In this document: positions 52,801 to 61,800 of the stretch, in pieces
Layout of the letters: each line of letters begins with the position of its first letter
How positions within the stretch are numbered: position 1 is the stretch's first letter
Source: Symbiodinium natans
Lineage: Eukaryota; Sar; Dinophyceae; Suessiales; Symbiodiniaceae
Assembly: GCA_905221605.1 (NCBI GenBank)
Contig: CAJNDS010002690.1
Span: 446,501 to 510,500 of the forward strand
DNA length: 64,000 nt
Reading direction: 5' to 3'
Made by a program: the position numbers and the translations under genes
The notes under the pieces: generated by a model
Databases searched by the model: none
What the model was told of the DNA's origin: nothing
What the model saw: the letters and a program-made list of their open reading frames with translations, nothing else

Positions 52801-55800
52801 AACCCTAAACCCTAAACCCTCAACCCTCCCCACACTCGCCAGGTGTGGGTTCGGCCACGGCCGACGATGAGGATGGCCCGCCTCAGCCGCGCCAGGCACC
52901 GGGGGCCTTGCTGAGTTATTGTTATATAGGGTTTAGGGTTTAGGGTTTAGGGTTCGGGGTTTCTGGCGTTTGGGTGGGTTTTAGGGCTTCAGGGTTTTTT
53001 GGGGGGCTTCGGGCGGGTTCTTGGAAGGGAACCAGGAGAATTCTTTCGTAAGATGGGTAGTATACTATGTACAGTGCACTTTACACCCCCAGCCGATTGA
53101 AGGTCGATCAACTAAAGTTCCTTAACAAGCACCTACTAGTTAAAGGTCCCTAAACCCTAAACCCTAATTCGTAAACCTCCCGAAGCTCTAGTCCCCCAAC
53201 CACCCAGGGCTTTGAGCTTGACAAAGGTGCAACGCAGACGCGTTCCGTGTAGACTATGTCGCCTTAAGCCCTCAACTCCACACACCCCTAAACCCTAAAC
53301 CCAAAGAATGGTTTAGCGTGTCTTTAGTCTACTCTCAGGCGGCTTTCGAACAAGGGTGGCCGAGGTTGTCGCCGCAGCTGCACGTGCGGGCTTATCCAGG
53401 GTTCAGGGTTTAGGGTTTAGGGTTTTCAGTGCGCTCGCCTTTGCTTGTGGCACTCCGCAGTCCCCTCCCTCCGACGCTGACTTTCAGGCCTTCGTTGATC
53501 GGATCATGGGCGCAGCTGCGCCTACAGGAGTGGTGGCCCAAATGAGACGCCTGCACTTCGAGGCATCGACGCTGGTCGTCGCCCAGTTGAAGATCTCGGG
53601 AGATGGAAGCGATGCCCCCCAAAAAGCTGCCACTTGCCGGGAAGGCTGCCTGCAATGTCGATGTTCAGGCCCCGTTTGCCCGGAGTGATCGAGGATGAGA
53701 TGATGCCTAGTCATGCCCCCCCTCGATGCTGTCGCGTACTTTAGGATTTAGGGCTGTCTTTCGTGTCTTCATGGGAAGCTCATCATCTTCCTGGGCTGAT
53801 GGCTTCTTACGGTCGTATAAAAACCCCAAGGAATCTGACGCTTATGGTTCTTGGTCCTGGTTCCACGGGATGCCTTCAGCTCTAAGCCCCTAAACCCTAA
53901 ACACCAAGCCCTAAGTCCTAAGTCCTAAGTCTTAAGCCCTAAGCCCGAAGCCCTAAGCCCTAAGCCCTAAGCCCTAAGCCCTAAGCCCTAAGCCCTAAGC
54001 CCTAAGCCCTAAGCCCTAAGCCCTAAGCCCTAAGCCCTACCCCCCCCCAGAAAAAAAAAAGTCAAGAAAATGACAGAGACAGAGAGAGAGAGAGAGAGGT
54101 GATGGTCCTGGCCGCCACCAACCGACCCTGGGACCTCGACGAGGCACTTCGCAGGAGCCCTTTCGGGGGGTGGGGGGGGGGGGGGGTGAGAAAGTTTCTT
54201 GTTTTTGCCTTTCGTTTTCCTGAGGGTTTGGGGTTTAGGGTCGAGGGGTTTAGGATTTAGGGTTTCAGGCTTCTCAGCATTTAGGGTTTGCGCTTCAGGG
54301 TTTAGGGTTTATGCCTAAGGTTTCTTTCAAGGGTGTTGTATTCGGGGTTTAAGGCCGGATACACCCATCTACCCTGAATCCCTCAACCCTAAACCTCCAA
54401 AGTCTCTAAAGCTCCAAGCTTCTAAACCCCACAACCCTAAACCTCTATTCATTAAATTTAGAAACCTTCATAGGAACCACACCTGAAGCCCTTATCCCCG
54501 AATAGCCCCTTTAACACTCCCCCTAATTTCCCCTCAACCTGACACCTCCAAACCCCTAAGCCTCTAACCCCTAAACCTTAAACCCTAAACCCTAAACCCC
54601 AAACAACCTTACATCCTAACACTCTATAAACGCTTACAACCTCTACTACCCCTCTAAGCTCCTCAGCCCTTGTGACCCCTTAAAGACCCGAAGCCCTAAA
54701 CCATATGGTTACTTCTTTGTAATATGGTCCCTGTTTGGGTTCCTTATTACATGGCGGCCCCTCTTTTTTAGGGTACCCAATAAAGGGACCATGATTTAGA
54801 GGCCTGGCCCTTTTGGGGTACCTGAAATATTATTCCCCGCCTTATAGCAAGGACCCCGCCTTATAGCAAGGACCCCAAAAGGGACCCTATTTGAGAGAAG
54901 TGTCCATATGTCAGGGCCAAGAGTACGCCGTTATTCCCTTTCCTTTAGTAGGGTTTACACAAAAAGGGTACCCCTGTCATTCCTAGGTTACTCTTGGGTC
55001 CCTAAACCCTAAGCCCTAAACCCTCAACTCTGAACCCTCAACCCCTAAACCCTCAACCCCTCCCCCTCAACCCCTCAACCCCTCAACCCCTCAACCCCTC
55101 AACCCCTAAACCCCTAACCCGAAACCCTAGCATAGTTCCTTCTAGACCCTCAACCCCTGAACCCCAAAGTTTCAACCTCAACTCCAGGAGGCTGGAGAAG
55201 TCTGGTGCCCAGACTCTTGTGGGTTTAGGGTTTAGGGTTTAGGGTTTAGGGTTTAGGGTTTGGGGTTTAGGGTTTAGGGTTTAGGGTAGGGTTTGGGGTT
55301 GGGGGTTTGGGGTTTGGGGTTTGGGTTTTGGGGTTTCGGGCCGGGGCTCCAGAGTTCGTAGGCTTACGGCTAGGACTATTCGAAAACAAAAGTATTGTAT
55401 GGTCTTCGAATTTATATATATATATATGTATGTATATATATATATATGTATGAGACAAAATTAATAAGTACACAATGAACATTTGTTAAGAAATACTCTA
55501 AGAAAATACATAATCACATATTAATAAGGGAACAAGTTGCTCACATACAACCTATGTCACCCACTCATTATAAAGTGCATAGGTACATACGTGCTGATTC
55601 AACTGCTGTTGTTGAATTAATGTTTGTAGCATTTGTATTTGATGATGGTTTACTATGATTACCTCTACGAATATCAGTACCAATGCCGGTTCCATTGCCC
55701 ATACCAGTGGCGCGAACAAGAAATCTATATAACTTGTTACCCCAACCCGTAAACAGTGCAAACTCAAGTCAAAAGATTTGTAAGAGCTTGGCATTCCCAA

Positions 55801-58800
55801 TCCTAGAGAGCGAATAATAAGGTATGCATCTGAGAAGCTGTAGCTTCGCGTGCCATGTCTTCCCATATAACTTGTTCTGATCAATGTTGAGATGTTTCTG
55901 TGTTCCGTTGCCTTTCCAAAGAGACGACTCACGGCGCCCCCAAACACTCAACCCTAGACTCTAAGGTAAGCACACACGTAGGACAGGCTTGTATCTCCAC
56001 TGAGAAGCAGGAGAAGAGCCTTGCTTTTTGGATGTCTGAAAAAGTCTTGTTGTTTTTTGTGTGTTGCCTCTAAGATGGCGACCTCCAGGGCCTCACCGAA
56101 GGTGATTCCGGCCAAAGAGCAAGGCCAAGAAAAAGGCCAGCAGCCAGGAGTCTGCTGGCAGGGCCGCCGCCCGAGATCCGGCTTCAAGAGCAGCAGCTGG
56201 AGCTGGAGCGCGCGCCAGAGCCTTTGCAGAAAACACCTGCTGCCGAGATCGCTCTTGTGGAGCACAAGCAAATGGAAACTCAAAAGTATCTGGCGAATCC
56301 GCTTAAGAAGCCAGGCCCGACTGAGAGCTTCATGTCGCTGGTGTCGGTCATCCGACTGGTCTGAACTCAGCGCCCAATCCAGAGGCCCCGACGTGGCAGC
56401 GACTCCCCTGAACTTCCTTATGCCCTAAACCCTAAACTCTAGACCCTAGACTCAGAACTCAGGGAGGCCCTCTTGCAAGAATCGTATGTCGGGGTTTATG
56501 TGTCCAAAGTTTAAGCGAGAGTAGGGTCCATCCAGTGTCGTGGGCGGCCTGGGGGTTCTTTCAGGTTTTCGCGTTTCAAGGGTGTAAACCCCTAAACCCT
56601 AAGCCCTAAGCCCTAAAGCTTAAACCCTAAACCCTAAACCCTGACCAGTTTGGACTACAACCCTAACCAGTTTGGACTACAACTCTTGGGAGGTGTCGGG
56701 GTGCAGCCTCTGGGTTCAGGGCCGAGGGCTTTTTGGCATCTACTGGCGTTTAGGGTAGGTTGTTGTTTTCAAGCCCTCGGTCGCCGTGCAGTCGTTTCGG
56801 GGCGGTGTTCTACTTGTGGCCCATGTGCAGATTGGCTGTTCCCTAAACCCTTAAACCCTGAACCCTAAACCCTAAACCCCAAACCCAAACCTGGCAATGG
56901 ATATTTTGAAAATCGCAATCTGTTTACCTACAGTTTGGTAGCACTCTCTTATGACCCAGTACGCTCTCATGCCAGAACTCCCAAATCACCTTGGCTCCGT
57001 AAGCCCTATAAGCCCTAGGAGCCCAACAAGCTCCAGAAACTTACAAGCCCTGTAAACCTACAAGCCCACCCTGAAGCCCCTAAATGCTATTTGTCTGAAA
57101 ATACCCTAATCCCCGAACCCTAAACCCCAAACCCCTATAAAGGAACTTTAGATAAAGGAACTTTAGAACAACACCCCCCCCCCCCTCAACAAAATATGAG
57201 CAAGTAAAAAGTAAGTTTCTCGAAGCCCATCCCAAAAGCCTCACACACCCCTTCTCCTAGTACCCCTAAACCCTAAAACCCCCCAAGCCCTCAACCCTAA
57301 GACCTAAAACCCCAACGCCCTAAAGCCCTAAACACCTACAACCCGCAACACCCAATTCCAAAATCCCTACAATCCCAAAACCCCTAATATCCCCAAAGCA
57401 GCAAAACCCCTAAATCCGCAAACCGGCAAAAAAAACCAAACTCCCAAACCCCCGAGAACACCTATATACGTCCCCAAAACTTCCAGAACCCTCAAACCCA
57501 GAAAAGACAGTAATCTGAGGCGTATCTACATACCGCTTCCCGAGCCAGAAGGCCCTGCCAACAGTGTCGTTTCGGGAATTAGGGTTTGGTGTCTAGAGGT
57601 GTGTGTGTGTGTGTGTGTTTTATATGTTTTATGTTTAAGTTTATATGTTGATATGTTGATATGTTGATATGTTGATATGTTTGTATGTTTATATGTTTAT
57701 ATGTTCACATGTTTATATGTTTATATGCGTATATGTTTTGTGTTTGCATGTTAATATGATTGTATGTTTATATGTTTATATGTCTTCATGTTTTTTTATG
57801 TTTTATATGTTTACATGTTTACATGTTTATATGATTATCTGTTTATATGTTTATCTGTTTAGATGTTTAGATGCACATTTGTTTATATGTTTATATATTT
57901 ATATGTTTATATGTTTATATGTTTATATGTTTATATGTTTATATGTTTTTATGTTTTTTTATGTTTTTTTTTTTTTTTTATGTTTTTTTTGTTTGCCTTT
58001 GTGTTTGTGTTTGTGTTTGTCGCGTGTGTGTATATATAGATATAGATATACGCGCGTTCATATTGAAAAAAAAAACTCGTTTGCAGGATTGTGGGTGTTC
58101 AGGTTTTTAAGGGCTTCGGGTTTGAGGGCTTTTGGAGCTAGCTAGCAGAAGATTTTTAGGTCTTATAGGGCTTTGGAGTTTAGTTTTTGCCTAAACTCTA
58201 AACCCTAAACCCTCCATTTCTGGCAGTCAGGGCCCTCAACTCCAAGTTGTTCTACAGGGTTTCTGAGGGTCCTGCTCGACCTTGGTCATATTCCTAAACC
58301 GCCACCCGCCGCCGGGTCGGGGTGCAGGTCGGAACCAGCTGTTTGAGATCAACCTGAAAGAGGCCCTCGGCGTTGGGTCGAGGTGGTTTGGGGTTCAGGG
58401 TTTAGGTTTTAGGTTTTAGGTTTTAGGGTGAAGGGTGAAGGGTTTAGGGTTTAGGGTTTAGGGTTTAGGGCTACTTTTGGACCATTATAAATCTGCTTAT
58501 GACCTATTTGGAGCTAAGTACCCATGAAACATCGAAGCAGCCCCCTTAAAGTAAGAGCTTCTGGGGGTAGTCATGGGACAGTAGTATGGTTACTTACTTA
58601 TGCCCCAAGGGGAAGGTTGCTGCACGGAGGCCTAGCCTAAAATCCAGGGTTTTTAGGGTTTAGGGCCCAGGGCTGGGAGCGTCTCATTCGGTTTTAGGGC
58701 TTTAAGGTTAAGGTGAGGAGTTAGGACCCTAAACCCTGAGCCCTAAGCCCTAACCCCTCCCTCCCAACACACAAGTACCTGCTGTTTCGGAGAAGCCAAG

Positions 58801-61800
58801 AAGACTCCAAAGCTTCGATTTGCTGGGAACTTTCGGGCGCTTGGGCTAGCTCGAGCTTAAGGATATGCAAGGGTCTATCATCTACACTTTGTGGTGCTTT
58901 ACTGTAACTTTAGATCCTTAGCTTTTTTGGGTTTATTGGGTTTCTTAGTAAGGCAGCTAAAAGTTCAATTTTGTACTACGCTCCTAAGTGCAGCCAAGTA
59001 CACATCACTGTAGTTCATGTGGTAAATTTAAAAATTATTAAAGTATTGCAATTACATAGTTAAACATGGTTTAGGGTTTATGGGTTTTCGGTCCACACGA
59101 AGCCCCTAAACAGTCAACAGGATTTAGGGTTTAGGATCCCGATCCTTCAGCCAGAACTTGCTCTTGCCGTTTAGGGTTTAGGATTTAGGTTGAGGGTTTA
59201 TGGTTTAGGGTTTAGGGTTTAGGGTCAGGGTTTAGGGTCTGGGGTCGACGCTTCTTCAAGTGACGTCGAGGGGGGGGAGGGGGTCCAACAAATAGGCCCT
59301 TCTGGGATCTTGTTTTGGTACCCAAAGGGCGCGTAATTAAGCCGGCTCCCAAAACATTCAGAAGAGCCCAAATCCCACAACCTTCAATCCCGAAAACGCT
59401 CTCAGCTTTGGAGCATGTGGGATTTTTTCGCCTCGACCAAAATTCTGTAATGCATGAACCCTTCATGCCAGAGCCTTAGACCCAAACCCCCAACCTTGAT
59501 ATTGGGGTCTAGGAGTTCAAGGGCAAGGCTTCAGCCTTAGACCTTTGCCTTAAGCCTTAAGCCTAAACGCTAAGCCGGAAGCCCTAAGCCCTAAGCCCTA
59601 AGCCCTAAGCCCCTAAGCCCTAAGCCCTAAGCCCTAAGCCTTAAGCCCTAAGCCCTAAGCCCTAAGCCCTAAGCCCTAAGCCCTAAGCCCTATACGCCCT
59701 AAGCCCTAAGCCCACCCCCCCCCCCCCCCTCTTCTGACAAGAGTACCCTGGCGTTTCGAAGACTCCGGAGCTTCGAGCTTCAGCCCTAGACCTCCCAGAG
59801 ACTCCAAAACTCCTTGAGTTCAGGAACATCCCTTAAACTATACTAGGATCCCCAATATGATTTCAGGTATATTCCTTAATTAAGGACGGAATATCCCCAA
59901 ATTATACTAGGATCCCTAATATGATTTAAGGTATCTTCCTGAATTGAGGGGTTTTGGAGTCTCTGATGACCTTTTTCGAGAAGAGAGGTGAAGATGGCTT
60001 CCGACGTAGCGGTGAAGGCCTGGTGTTTGTGAAAGGGGCAGGGGGTTTAGGGTTTAGCCTTTAGGGTTTAGGGTTTAGGGTTTCGGTCTAGGGTTTAGGG
60101 ACCAGGGCTCATGAGTTTCAGGTTGGTGGACTAAGGTCCAGGGTTAGGGTTTGGGGGTTTCGTAGTTTAGGGGTTTAGCTTAGGGTTTGAGATTTGGGGT
60201 CGGCTGTACACAACCTGAGTCATCATCATTAATGTTTTTTCCTACTTGTGTACCCTAAACCCGAAAGCCTAAACCCCAAACCCTTAACCCTAAACCCCAA
60301 ACCCTAAACACTAAACCCTACAAGGGGATTTGGGAAATCTGTGTCTTGACACCGAGGCTGCTTTGTGCCGATTTTTTGAACTCTGTTTACCTACTTGGTA
60401 GCCCTGCGGCACCCTTTTTGGGGTCAGGGTTAGGGCTTACGCGACCCGCCTCGGCCCGGCCCAGCGCATCCGCGGAAGCATGGTGGTTCCGCACCGTCCA
60501 AGTCGTTGCACCCAAGCAATGAGGGTTGGGTTTAGGGTTTAGGGTTCCCGGTTTATGGTAAAGGGTGCAAGGTTGAGGGTTGAGGGTCAGTTTTAGGGAA
60601 GCAAAGGGAGGGGGGGGGGTCAGGGGGGCAGGGAGGGGGGGCGAAAGAAGGGGGCGGGGGGGGTTGGGGGCGGTCGGGGGGGGGGGGTGGGGGCAGGGGC
60701 GGGGGGGGGGGGACTGCCTCTAACCGTCCGCTTGCGGACCCCGGTTTTTTTGGGGGGGCGGGTACCCATTTCAGGCAGAGACAAAGGGGTCCGAGGCAGA
60801 CTAGTCGCATTTGGGGTCGCCAGTTCCCCTTTAAAGTCGCCCACCCAAAATCGGGGGGGCTACCAAGCCTACAGCTGATTTGGGGTTCTACCTTGGGATC
60901 TTCCCCTTTATGCTGACAGTCCTTCATAGGGATTATAGTAGCCCCCCCCGGCCCCCGCATTAGAATCCCTGTTAGGAGCCGTGAGTAGAAGGGGGGACAT
61001 CCCAAATTCTACTTCAGGGGGCAAAATCTCTACTAAGCTGCAGGTGACTGCAGCCTCAAGAAGGGCCGGTTGAGAGGGCTTCTATTGATGGGCGCCTTAG
61101 CCACCCCAAAGTAGTTCGTAGTGCTTTCGGGTTTAGGTTCTTTGGGTTTAGGATCCGTGAGTAAACCCTTAAACCTTACCTGGGGGGCCCTAAGGACTTG
61201 AGGGCTAAAAATCCCGACGCCTCGAATGAAGCTGTATAACCCTGAGTAAACCCTGAACTCTAAACTCAAAATTAGACCCAATCCCTAGATAAACCCTGAA
61301 CTCTTAAAGCACAGTTTTGGGGGCTCTTAGGGCTATCGGGCCACCTCTAGGCGAAATACGAAGTGCAGATCGCGGCTTCTGAAGCGGTATTTGAGTGCCC
61401 AAGACCCCTGAGTTTCGGGGTTTAGGGTTTATAGGGTCACTGACATAGTAAAACAGCAAAGAGGCATATTCCTCAATATTACGACAGCGCTTTGTAGACA
61501 ATTCGTCAGTTAAGGGGCAGTGGGCTTTCTGGATAGTTGGTGAGGCCTTTGAGCGCTCTGTTACCGTAGAGACGATTCACAGCACTCAGCCGCCTAAGTC
61601 CTTAACCCTAAAGCCCCAAAACCCTGAACCCTACAAGCCCTACAAGCCTTGCCCCGTTCGAAGCCTGCACTCTGCACGCTAGATCCCTACACTGTCTTGT
61701 TCATGACTTCATGACTCTCTTTAAACGTAGAGGTCAGCTCTGTTTCTTTTTCTCCCGAGAAGACTCAGCCAAGAACCCGAGATTTTCAAATACAACCTCC

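Noticed and set aside
55552-55947. 131-codon minus-strand frame in the AT-rich block
   Set aside because: No recognisable motif, atypical AT-rich composition, and it would be the only minus-strand gene in the window. An organellar origin was considered but I saw no recognisable organellar gene.
57669-58145. Leu/Tyr/Met/Phe-rich 158-codon frame
   Set aside because: It is a translation of the ATGTTTAT minisatellite and poly-T tract.
60553-61005. Proline-rich 150-codon minus-strand frame
   Set aside because: It is generated by the G-rich low-complexity block 60600-60715 and overlaps family B and D elements.
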